In this document: piece after piece, positions 41,622-49,311 of the stretch
Layout of the letters: each line of letters opens with the position of its first letter
How positions within the stretch are numbered: position 1 is the first letter of the stretch
From: JAFMJV01 sp963814315
Lineage (GTDB): Bacteria; Chloroflexota; Limnocylindria; Limnocylindrales; CSP1-4
Length of the DNA stretch: 64,000 bases
Assembly: GCA_963814315.1 (NCBI GenBank)
Contig: CAWFCG010000003.1
Location: forward strand, 868,001-932,000
Direction of reading: 5' to 3'
Program-made: the position numbers and the translations under genes
Notes under the pieces: generated by a model
What the model saw: only the letters and a program-made list of their open reading frames with translations
Databases searched by the model: none
What the model was told of the DNA's origin: nothing

Positions 41622-43229
41622 CTACTCGAGGGGCGTCAGGTCGTAGGCGAAGGCGACCTGTGCATAGGCAGGATCATCCACATAGCCGCCCACCCCGGCG
41701 TCCAGAGCGCGCTGGTAGTTCTGCACGTATGGCACCGCCACCACGGCCTCATCGATCAGCTTCTGCTGCATCTCGATGTACTGCTGCTCGGCGGCGTCGC
41801 GGTCGGTGGCCGTCAGCGATTGGATCGTGTCGATAGCGGCGTCCATCTCCGCGTCGGAGTAGTAGGCCAGGTTAAAGGTGGGCTCCTCTTCGCTATGGAA
41901 CAGCGAGATGAACCAGCTGAAGGGATCTGGGTAGTCGGGCCACCAGTACATCACGAAGATGTCCTGTCGATCGGCGGTGTCCTCAGAGATGGCGCGATCC
42001 CACTGGGCCTGCCATTCGGTGGCCTGCACATCGAGATCGATGTTGAGCTCCGCGAGGTTGGACTTCAGGCTCGTGCCGACCAGTGTCTCGTCGTTGTCTC
42101 CCACGGCCATGGTGAGCACCAGCTTCAGGGGCTCGCCGTCGGGACCATAGCCAGCCTCCGCCAAGAGGGCCTTGGCGCCTTCGAGATCCAGCCCTGTGCC
42201 AGTGAGCTCGTCGCTATGGCCCAACAGGCCCGGCGGGATGACGCCCTTGGTCTCGACCACGGCACCGGCAAGCGCGGTGGCGATGCCAGCCGAATCGACC
42301 GCCTTGGCGACCGCTGCGCGGACCGTGGGATCCGCCAGCGGGCCGGAGGCCGTGTTGAAGAGCAGCACCAGGTTCTGGAGCGACGGCGTCTCCACGATCT
42401 GCACGTTCTCGTCGCCGCGCAGGCTGTCGATGAGCTGCGGCGTCAAACGCTCGACGAGGGAGACCTCGCCAGCCTTGACCAGCTGCAATGCGGTCGTGGA
42501 CTCGGGCACGACGCGGAAGACGACCTCCGTGTAGTGGTCACCGTCCCAGCCAGCCCAGTACTCCGGGAAGGCATCGAGCGTCAGTTCGAACTCCTGGCCA
42601 GGTGCCCAATCCGCGATGGTGTAAGGACCGGTGCCCGCGTCACCAGCGGCCGCGAAGAAGGCCACCAGATCCTCCTCGGAGGCGCCAGCACCGGCGGCCT
42701 CGACGTCGTAGATGTAGGCGGCGTAATTGCCCGCCGCGATGAGGTCCATGGGTGCCGGCTCGGTCAAGTTCATGACCAGCGTCGTGGCGTCCGGGGCTTC
42801 GAAGGACTCGACGCCACCCCAGATGTAGCCGGCACCGAGACCAAGGTCTCGGGTGCGCTCGAGCGCCGCCTTGGCCGCCTCGGCATCCATGGGCTTGCCA
42901 GTGTGGAAGGTCACGTCGTCGCGCAGCGTGAACGTCCATGTCAGACCGTCGTCGCTGACCGACCAGTCGGTCGCCAGCGCCGGCACGATGCTTGCCGTGG
43001 CCGAGTCGTAGCGCGTCAGCGACTCATAGATGTTGTGCATGGCGATGACCTCGTTCGAATACGAGGACGCCGGATCCAGGTCTGTCACCACCGCAATGTG
43101 CGAGGCGTAGGTGAACGTCTCACCATCGTCTTGGGCCATGACAGCCGTGGGCACAGACAGCAACAACGCTGCGCCGGTGAGGACCGCTCCGAGCCATGCT
43201 CGCGTGCGGCCTGGGTGGTTCCTTGCCAT
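41622..43229 (-). CDS. Peptide/nickel-type ABC substrate-binding protein (SBP family 5)
   Basis: A 535-residue exported binding protein. Residues 1-31 are the signal peptide (WLGAVLTGAALLLSVPTAV, MAQ). The mature part has FTYASHIAVVTDLDPASSYS, the family 5 signature LTRYDSATASIVPALATDWS and DGLTWTFTLRDDVTFHTGKP, then WWPDYPDPFSWFIS near residue 435. AAGGAG eight bases upstream selects ATG 43229. First transport gene in an operon led by DUF917 and HyuA-like genes, so its ligand may be a cyclic or N-blocked amino acid or peptide. Confidence 0.92.
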   Translation of the reverse strand: MARNHPGRTRAWLGAVLTGAALLLSVPTAVMAQDDGETFTYASHIAVVTDLDPASSYSNEVIAMHNIYESLTRYDSATASIVPALATDWSVSDDGLTWTFTLRDDVTFHTGKPMDAEAAKAALERTRDLGLGAGYIWGGVESFEAPDATTLVMNLTEPAPMDLIAAGNYAAYIYDVEAAGAGASEEDLVAFFAAAGDAGTGPYTIADWAPGQEFELTLDAFPEYWAGWDGDHYTEVVFRVVPESTTALQLVKAGEVSLVERLTPQLIDSLRGDENVQIVETPSLQNLVLLFNTASGPLADPTVRAAVAKAVDSAGIATALAGAVVETKGVIPPGLLGHSDELTGTGLDLEGAKALLAEAGYGPDGEPLKLVLTMAVGDNDETLVGTSLKSNLAELNIDLDVQATEWQAQWDRAISEDTADRQDIFVMYWWPDYPDPFSWFISLFHSEEEPTFNLAYYSDAEMDAAIDTIQSLTATDRDAAEQQYIEMQQKLIDEAVVAVPYVQNYQRALDAGVGGYVDDPAYAQVAFAYDLTPLE

Positions 43230-43280
43230 CTCGAACACTCCTTCGATCGCTTGGGGCTGATGTGGCGTGGCGCCACGACC

Positions 43281-44864
43281 TCAGCCCATGATCAGTGGTC
43301 CGGCCGCCTTGACACGGATGCGGGCTCCGGGCTCCATCAGATAGGTCAGTGGTGTCTCCTCGACGTCGACGACTTCGACGCGCTCGGGGTCCGCGCCTGC
43401 CGCCACAGCCACCGCCCCGGCCCGCGCTGCGATGGCCTGGACGGCCTCCGCATGACCGCGTGCCGCGAACGTCACGACCTCCTCGGCACTGCCACTGACC
43501 CTGGCGATGGCAGCGCCGATAGCGTTGGCGACATCATGGTGTGCGGGACGCAGGACCTCACTGACGCCGGGGATCAAGTCCGCCAGCAGGATGCTTCCGC
43601 CACCGACGGCGATGACGCTGACGGCGATGCGGGAGGTCTTGACCCGGTCGATGGCATCGGCCACTGCCAGATCGGCGAGCGCCAAGCCAGCGCCGAGCAG
43701 GTCGGCATGAGCCGGATCGGGCATGGCGCTGCCGATGCTCGAGGCGCGGCCCGCCAGCAGTGCGGCATCGGTCAGCGTGGGCGTATCACCGCCGAACGCC
43801 AAGGCCTCGCGGCTGATGCGCCAGGCCACCGAATCGGGCCCGATGGCACCCGGACGCACGATGGTCCCGCCGCCGAGGGCGATGGACACGATGTCTGGCA
43901 TGCGGAAGTTGGTACGGACACCACCGATCTCGACGGCCTGGCTGGACTCGCGCGGGAAGCCGCCGACAAGCACACCGATGTCGGTCGAGGTGCCACCGAT
44001 GTCAACCACGATGCCGTCAGCACGGCCCGTCAGATAGGCAGCCCCGCGTATCGAGTTGGCCGGACCCGAGCCGATGGTCAGGACCGGAAAGCGCACCGCA
44101 TGCTCAAGCGCCATCAGCGTGCCGTCGTTCTGGGCGAAGTAGAGGGCCGCATCGATGCCACGACGCCCAAGTGCCGCCGCCAGTGTGCCCGCCACGTCTC
44201 GCGCCACGCCCAGCAGCGCCCCATTCAGGATGGTCGAGTTCTCGCGCTCCAGGATGCCCAGCGAGCCCAGCTCGTGGCTGAGCGAAAGGTGGACGCCGTC
44301 GCCCATGATGTCTCGCGCGATGTCCGCCGCGGCCAGCTCATGGCGGGGCGATACCGGCGCGAAGACGCTGGTGATGGCCACCGCGTCGACCCGGCCCGCC
44401 AGGGGCGTGAGGAAGCCGCGCACGGCGTCCGCATCGAAGGGCACGATCTCGCGGCCATCCAGCTCGATACCGCCGCGAACGATGATCTCGCCGCCTGAGA
44501 CCGCCGCCTTGAGGTCCTCCGGCCAGGTCAGCAACGGCCGTACCGACAGGGTCGCCGGCGCACCGATGCGGACGATCGCGACACGGTGCAAGGCCCGCCG
44601 CTCGAGCACGGCGTTGGTGGCATGGGTCGTGCCCAGCATCACGTGGCTGATGCGAACGCGATCGACGTCGCCGTCGGCGAGCACGGCGTCCACCGCGGCC
44701 TCGATGCCGGAGCTGACATCAGCCGATGTCGGTGTCTTGGCTTTGGCGATGAGCTGATCGGTCCGATCGAGCACGACGGCGTCGGTGTTGGTGCCGCCAA
44801 CGTCGATGCCCAGGCGCAGGTCCAGGGTGCGGTGCGGTCGGATCCCGCTGTTGCCGCTGCTCAT
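43281..44864 (-). CDS. Hydantoinase/oxoprolinase A-type (HyuA) protein
   Basis: A 527-residue ASKHA-fold ATPase that opens cyclic amides such as hydantoins or 5-oxoproline with ATP. The N-terminal phosphate loop LGIDVGGTNTDAVVLDRTDQ and the second VVDIGGTSTDIGVLVGG are intact, with VMLGTTHATNAVLERR between. Length is typical of the short HyuA proteins that pair with DUF917 rather than with a large HyuB subunit; no hyuB is present. ATG 44864 overlaps the DUF917 stop by four bases. Confidence 0.88.
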   Translation of the reverse strand: MSSGNSGIRPHRTLDLRLGIDVGGTNTDAVVLDRTDQLIAKAKTPTSADVSSGIEAAVDAVLADGDVDRVRISHVMLGTTHATNAVLERRALHRVAIVRIGAPATLSVRPLLTWPEDLKAAVSGGEIIVRGGIELDGREIVPFDADAVRGFLTPLAGRVDAVAITSVFAPVSPRHELAAADIARDIMGDGVHLSLSHELGSLGILERENSTILNGALLGVARDVAGTLAAALGRRGIDAALYFAQNDGTLMALEHAVRFPVLTIGSGPANSIRGAAYLTGRADGIVVDIGGTSTDIGVLVGGFPRESSQAVEIGGVRTNFRMPDIVSIALGGGTIVRPGAIGPDSVAWRISREALAFGGDTPTLTDAALLAGRASSIGSAMPDPAHADLLGAGLALADLAVADAIDRVKTSRIAVSVIAVGGGSILLADLIPGVSEVLRPAHHDVANAIGAAIARVSGSAEEVVTFAARGHAEAVQAIAARAGAVAVAAGADPERVEVVDVEETPLTYLMEPGARIRVKAAGPLIMG

Positions 44865-45976
44865 GCGCCGGCTCCGACGTCCTTGCCTGGCCAAGCGCCG
44901 GTCCCAGGGTTGAGATGTTCGACCGGCACGTAGGGCAGGTCGAAGCCGAAGGCTGCGGGGCCGGCGGTCCGCAGGCCGATGGGCGTGCGCCAGATGGGTG
45001 GACACGGGATGGCGATGACCACCACCCGCTGCCCGTACTTGAGGCGCTCGGTGTGGACGGCCTCACCGGTCTGCTCATCGAGCAAGGTGATGATGTCCGG
45101 CGCGGTCGCTCGCACGCGGCCGTCCACCCTGGCCACCAGGAACTCGTTCTGGATCTCGATCTCAAGCGTCTTGCCAACGTCCGAGCGTGTGCCCTCGATG
45201 GTGGCGGTGCCGCGGATGAAGCCACCCTCGAAGCGGCGTTCGATATCGGCCACCTTGCCATCGAGCAGTCGGGCAGCTCCGGTCAAGTCGATGACCGCCC
45301 CCACCGGATCGGTCTCCGCGCCGCTGATCGAGCGACCGATCTGGGCCGCCAGGGTCATCGTGCCGGGCACGGTCGCGCCGCGTGCCTGGGCGACGGTCAT
45401 GGTGTATTCGGCACTGGCGGCGATGCCGCCGCAGGCGATGGCGATGGCGCGTTCAAGCCGCTCGGCCCACTCCCCTTCGGCCTGGTGGATGACGGCACGG
45501 TGCCCACGCTCATCCACCACGACCGCCGGTGTGGCCGGGATGCCCGCAAGGTGCATGGTGACCTGCTGAACCTCGGGGAACGCCCGCCCCATGCCATCGG
45601 CATCGAGGACGGGGAGTCCCAGCTTGGCCGCCCAGGTGATGGGCACCATGCCGTTGGAGCCGCCGATCTCGGCACACATCAGCGCAGCGACGGGGGCGCC
45701 ACGGAGACGCTCGACCTCTTCGCGGAGGTAGGCTCCCTCATCGCCCGACGAGAGCTTCTCGATGGTCACCGTGGGTGCGCCCAGGAAGCCACAGGACATC
45801 ACGATCCCGTCATCGGGCAGGTCGCCATATTCGACCAGTTGGACGGGCCCATGATCCGCGATGGCCTGGATCGCCATCAGGGTGGCGGTGTAGGCCTCGC
45901 CACCGCCACCGGCACCAAGGACCGAGCAACCGCGCGCGATGTCAGGCAATTCGTCGACACGGATGGTTCGGGGCAC
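44861..45976 (-). CDS. DUF917 domain protein (HyuA partner)
   Basis: A 371-residue protein. RTIRVDELPDIARGCSVLGA, GGGGEAYTATLMAIQAI, MCAEIGGSNGMVPITWAAKL, ADGMGRAFPEVQQVTMHLAG and the closing PIGLRTAGPAAFGFDLPYVP are DUF917 hallmarks. It is probably an ATP-grasp-independent, ASKHA-associated partner of the HyuA protein; exact role is unknown. I chose GTG 45976 because conserved sequence begins there; there is no good ribosome site, and the frame is open to 46168, overlapping the divergent gene. Confidence 0.85.
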   Translation of the reverse strand: MPRTIRVDELPDIARGCSVLGAGGGGEAYTATLMAIQAIADHGPVQLVEYGDLPDDGIVMSCGFLGAPTVTIEKLSSGDEGAYLREEVERLRGAPVAALMCAEIGGSNGMVPITWAAKLGLPVLDADGMGRAFPEVQQVTMHLAGIPATPAVVVDERGHRAVIHQAEGEWAERLERAIAIACGGIAASAEYTMTVAQARGATVPGTMTLAAQIGRSISGAETDPVGAVIDLTGAARLLDGKVADIERRFEGGFIRGTATIEGTRSDVGKTLEIEIQNEFLVARVDGRVRATAPDIITLLDEQTGEAVHTERLKYGQRVVVIAIPCPPIWRTPIGLRTAGPAAFGFDLPYVPVEHLNPGTGAWPGKDVGAGA

Positions 45977-46147
45977 CGCGGGATGATAGACGAGCCGGCA
46001 CTGGCCAAGCACGCCACCGACCCCTGAAGGGCACACCGACCGCGCCGACGCAACCCAGATGACACTGAGACGGTCCCGTCCCGTACCATCGAGGCTGATC
46101 ACACCACCAGCCATCCAGCCCACGAGCCAAACCCGGGGAGGACCCTG

Positions 46148-47254
46148 ATGATCGACCGCACATCCCACAGCGATGCCGAGAACGCCGCGCGCCAGAAGCC
46201 CGCTTCACCGCCGGAGGTGGTCGAGCCGTACTACACCGCCGATCGCGCACGCTATGAGCGCATGACCTTCCGATTCACCGGCAACAACGGGCTGCAGCTG
46301 CCAGCCATCTCGCTAGGTCTGTGGCACAACTTCGGCGACGATGTGCCCTTCGCCCGTCAGCGCGCGGTCATCCGTCGTGCCTTCGACCTGGGCATGACCC
46401 AGTTCGACCTGGCCAACAACTACGGCCCGCCCTACGGCTCGGCCGAGGAGAACTTCGGACGGGTCCTGGCCAAGGACCTCAAGCCCTACCGCGACGAGCT
46501 GGTCATCACCACCAAGGCCGGTTGGGACATGTGGCCCGGGCCCTATGGCTGGGCCGGCTCACGCAAGCACGTGCTGGCTTCCCTGGAGCAGAGCCTGCGG
46601 CGCATGGGGACCGACCACGTCGACATCTTCTACTCCCACCGCATCGACCTCGACAGCCCGCTGACCGAGACCATGGGCGCCCTCGCCACGGCGGTGCAGC
46701 AGGGCAAGGCGCGCTACGTCGGCGTCAGCTCCTACTCACCGGCCCGCACCGCGGAGGCCGCGGCCATCCTGCGTGACCTCGGAACCCCCTTGCTCATCCA
46801 CCAGCCCAACTACTCGATGTTCAACCGCTGGATCGAGGCGGAGCTGCTCGACACGCTCGAAGCGGTCGGTGCCGGCTGCATCCCCTTCTCTCCCCTCGCC
46901 CAGGGCCTCCTGACCGACCGCTACCTCGATGGTGTCCCAGAGGGCAGCCGCGCCAGCCAGGGCAAGTCGCTCTCAGGCGGCATGCTCAGCGAGGAGAACC
47001 TGGCCCGTATCCGGGCATTGAACGAGATCGCCCAGCGTCGCGGCCAGTCGCTGGCGCAGATGGCCATCCTCTGGACCCTGCGCGACCCGCGGGTGACCTC
47101 GGCACTCATCGGTGCCAGCTCCCCCGAACAGCTTGAGGACAGCGTGGGTGCGCTCGACGGTGCGCCCTTCACTGACGAGGAGCTGGCCGAGATCGACCGC
47201 TATGCCCAGCCCGGCGAGGGCATCGACCTGTGGAACGTGTCGGCGGGGCTGTAA
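46148..47254 (+). CDS. Aldo/keto reductase (YghZ / glyceraldehyde-3-phosphate reductase-like)
   Basis: A 368-residue NADP(H)-dependent reductase with a 40-residue N-terminal extension. The tetrad is visible: Asp in QFDLANNYGPPYGSAEENFG (with Tyr of NNYG), Lys in VITTKAGW and His in IFYSHRIDL; the cofactor segment LWTLRDPRVTSALIGASSPE is present. Sequence patterns (ANNYGPPYGSAE, KAGWDMWPGPYG) match the YghZ/MgrA group acting on L-glyceraldehyde 3-phosphate and methylglyoxal. GGGGAGGA eight bases before ATG 46148 supports this start. It is divergent from DUF917 and converges on the heliorhodopsin gene with 21 bases between stops. Confidence 0.9.
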   Translation: MIDRTSHSDAENAARQKPASPPEVVEPYYTADRARYERMTFRFTGNNGLQLPAISLGLWHNFGDDVPFARQRAVIRRAFDLGMTQFDLANNYGPPYGSAEENFGRVLAKDLKPYRDELVITTKAGWDMWPGPYGWAGSRKHVLASLEQSLRRMGTDHVDIFYSHRIDLDSPLTETMGALATAVQQGKARYVGVSSYSPARTAEAAAILRDLGTPLLIHQPNYSMFNRWIEAELLDTLEAVGAGCIPFSPLAQGLLTDRYLDGVPEGSRASQGKSLSGGMLSEENLARIRALNEIAQRRGQSLAQMAILWTLRDPRVTSALIGASSPEQLEDSVGALDGAPFTDEELAEIDRYAQPGEGIDLWNVSAGL

Positions 47255-47275
47255 ACGCCCCGCTCGACGGGCCAG

Positions 47276-48115
47276 TTACGGCGCAAGCGTGCCGAAGAAC
47301 ACCTGCCAGGCGAGGATCGTCTTGGCGAACAGGCTCATGAACATGTACGTTTTCTCGCCGACCAGATAGTCGCGCCAGCGCCCGACCTTGCCGTATTGCA
47401 GGATCATGGTGATGGCGAAGACGTTGAAGGCAATGAAAAGCGAGACGAAGATGGCGATGACGAAGCCGGGGATGGCTGCCGCACCCGGCTCGACCGAGGC
47501 TGACCAGAGCGCGATGCCGATGACGATCCAGGGCACGATCCCGGCGATGACGCCGAAGATGTAGTGGTTCCACTGGGTCTTGGCGCGGCCCTGGTTTGCC
47601 GATTCCATCGACCAGCCGAACAGGTTCATGGCGGCGTTGATGCCGAAGATGGCGACCAGCGTGCCGATCTCCTGGATGCCGGCCAGCGAGGCGATGACCA
47701 CGATCATCACGCTGGAGCTGAGCGCGTATTCGATCCAGCGCATCGGCTGGATGTGGCCGGCCAGCCCACGCTCGTACCAGCCACGAAGCGGCCAGGCGAG
47801 CAATGCGTGCGCGATGGCACTCATGAAGAAGAACGTGGCCACCGCGGGACCGATGGGAAGCTCGAAGAGCGGGCTTTGCGCGGGCACCAACGTGTCAGTC
47901 GCGCTATCGAACGACAGGTAGCTGGTGACCACCGGGTTGGTGACCATGGGGTCGCGCGCGAACGACAGCGCGAGGATCACCACACCCTGGATGGCATGCA
48001 GGGCGGCCAGGATGGCATTCCATCGATAGAGGCTGTGCGACCGATCGTCCGCGATCGGTTCCGCATCACCCGTGGCGACGGGTTGTATCACGACGGGTTG
48101 TATGGCGGCAGTCAT
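47276..48115 (-). CDS. Heliorhodopsin
   Basis: A 279-residue seven-helix retinal protein. Heliorhodopsins are light sensors or enzyme-regulating photoreceptors inverted in the membrane (N-terminus inside) relative to other rhodopsins. Hallmarks visible are RWIEYALSSSVMIVV with counter-ion Glu129, FGINAAMNLFGWSMESAN, PWIVIGIALWSA, FNVFAITMILQYGKVGRWRD, YLVGEKTYMFMSLFAKTILA with Schiff-base Lys265, and AWQVFFGTL. His40 and His103 correspond to the two conserved His residues (His23, His80) of heliorhodopsin 48C12, whose Glu107 and Lys241 match Glu129 and Lys265. GGGAGGGA eight bases before ATG 48115 chooses the start. It has its own promoter. No carotenoid or retinal synthesis genes are present. 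Confidence 0.95.
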   Translation of the reverse strand: MTAAIQPVVIQPVATGDAEPIADDRSHSLYRWNAILAALHAIQGVVILALSFARDPMVTNPVVTSYLSFDSATDTLVPAQSPLFELPIGPAVATFFFMSAIAHALLAWPLRGWYERGLAGHIQPMRWIEYALSSSVMIVVIASLAGIQEIGTLVAIFGINAAMNLFGWSMESANQGRAKTQWNHYIFGVIAGIVPWIVIGIALWSASVEPGAAAIPGFVIAIFVSLFIAFNVFAITMILQYGKVGRWRDYLVGEKTYMFMSLFAKTILAWQVFFGTLAP

Positions 48116-48172
48116 TGCTTCGGTCCCTCCCATGGCTAGGCGGTCGAGACGTTGCAGCTCGACCTCCACCTG

Positions 48173-48201
48173 ATGATAGTGACACGTACACTGTTTGTCA
48201 A
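48173..48201 (-). promoter_or_regulatory. Near-consensus promoter of the heliorhodopsin gene
   Basis: On the minus strand TTGACA (48196-48201) and TATCAT (48173-48178) are exactly 17 bases apart, one mismatch from the housekeeping consensus, giving a leader of about 50 bases. The spacer contains GTGTACGTGTCAC, and GACAAAC occurs twice, 11 bases apart, across and before the -35 box; either could bind a regulator. Confidence 0.8.
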
Positions 48202-48279
48202 GGGTTTGTCTATTGTTAGGAAGGCGACGGCAAGAAGGGTCTACAGTCCGCGACTTGGGGCCATCCTGTCGAGCTACAC

Positions 48280-49311
48280 CTAGTTCGTTCGCGTCACCTT
48301 GGCGATCGAGCGCGGCTGCTCCGGGTCACGCCCCTGCACGATGGTGGTGTGCATGGCGTGCAGCTGCCCTGGCACGATCGAGACGATGGGCATCAGCCAC
48401 TCCGGCAGCTGCGGCAAGGCGAAGGCCCAGGTACCCTTGGCACACACATCCGGATCGTCCGACGTGATGAGCAGGCGCGCGCCCAGCTCCGTGCCGAGCC
48501 GGTCGATGACCTCGGCCATGTCGTTCGCCGTGGCCCCGCGCGGCGCGACACAGAAGGTGGGAAAGCCGGCCTCGATGAGCGCCAGCGGGCCGTGGATGAA
48601 GTCGGCCGATGAGTACGGATCGGCCAGCACGTAGGCAAGCTCCTTGAGCTTCAGCGCCCACTCCCGAGCAGTGGCGTAGTGGTAGCCACGGCCGAGCACG
48701 ACGCAGCGGTCGAGACCAGCCTGGTCCTCCGCGATACGGCGCGCTTCCGGTTCCAATTCCAGGGCCGTAGCCAACGCCTCCGGGACCAGTGCCAGGCCCG
48801 TTGCCGCAGCCTCATCTGCAAGGCCGGCACTGAGCATGGCCAGGACCATGAGCGTCGCGGTGTACGTCTTGGTGGCCGCGACCGCTCGCTCTGCGCCGGC
48901 ACGCAGATCGAGGTGGTGCTCCGCGGCTTCCGCCATGTCCGACCCGGGCGTGTTGGTGATGGCCAGCGTGGTGGCCCCCTGCGCTCGTGCGGCACGGATG
49001 ACGCCGACGACGTCCGGCGAGGCGCCAGACTGACTGATGCCGATGACGAGCGCGCGGCCGTAGTCGGGTGTGGCGGCGTAGAGCGAATGCACGCTGGGCG
49101 TGGCCAAGCCCACGTTGAGGCCGGCCAGGACCCCCAGAGCGTATTGGGCGTAGATGGCGGCATGGTCAGAGGTGCCGCGGGCGGCGATGACGACGTGGCT
49201 CGGGTCGGCCGCCCTGATCGCTTCGCAGGCGGCTGCGATCTCCGGTCCTGCTTCACGCAACAGCCTCGCCGACACCTCCGGCTGCTCTCGGATCTCATCG
49301 ATCAGGGCCAC
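48280..49311 (-). CDS. SIS-domain sugar isomerase/deaminase (GlmS-C/AgaS-like)
   Basis: A 343-residue protein with two sugar isomerase (SIS) domains, as in the C-terminal part of glucosamine-6-phosphate synthase. VIAARGTSDHAAIYAQYALG, GISQSGASPDVVGVIRAARA and ITNTPGSDMAEAAEHHLDLR mark domain one; VVLGRGYHYATAREWALKLK and DFIHGPLALIEAGFPTF domain two. The glutaminase domain is absent, so it probably deaminates or isomerises glucosamine-6-phosphate in catabolism. GTG 49311 with GGAGG seven bases upstream is the start and overlaps the GH3 stop by ten bases. Confidence 0.9.
   Translation of the reverse strand: MALIDEIREQPEVSARLLREAGPEIAAACEAIRAADPSHVVIAARGTSDHAAIYAQYALGVLAGLNVGLATPSVHSLYAATPDYGRALVIGISQSGASPDVVGVIRAARAQGATTLAITNTPGSDMAEAAEHHLDLRAGAERAVAATKTYTATLMVLAMLSAGLADEAAATGLALVPEALATALELEPEARRIAEDQAGLDRCVVLGRGYHYATAREWALKLKELAYVLADPYSSADFIHGPLALIEAGFPTFCVAPRGATANDMAEVIDRLGTELGARLLITSDDPDVCAKGTWAFALPQLPEWLMPIVSIVPGQLHAMHTTIVQGRDPEQPRSIAKVTRTN

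Noticed and set aside
41820..44498. An 892-codon open frame on the plus strand
   Set aside because: It lies exactly opposite the SBP and HyuA genes, is His/Arg/Gly-rich without motifs, and is an expected antisense artefact at this GC content.
48115..48280. Heliorhodopsin as the last gene of the amino-sugar operon
   Set aside because: A near-consensus promoter lies between the SIS gene and the rhodopsin gene, so separate transcription is more likely, although read-through is possible.
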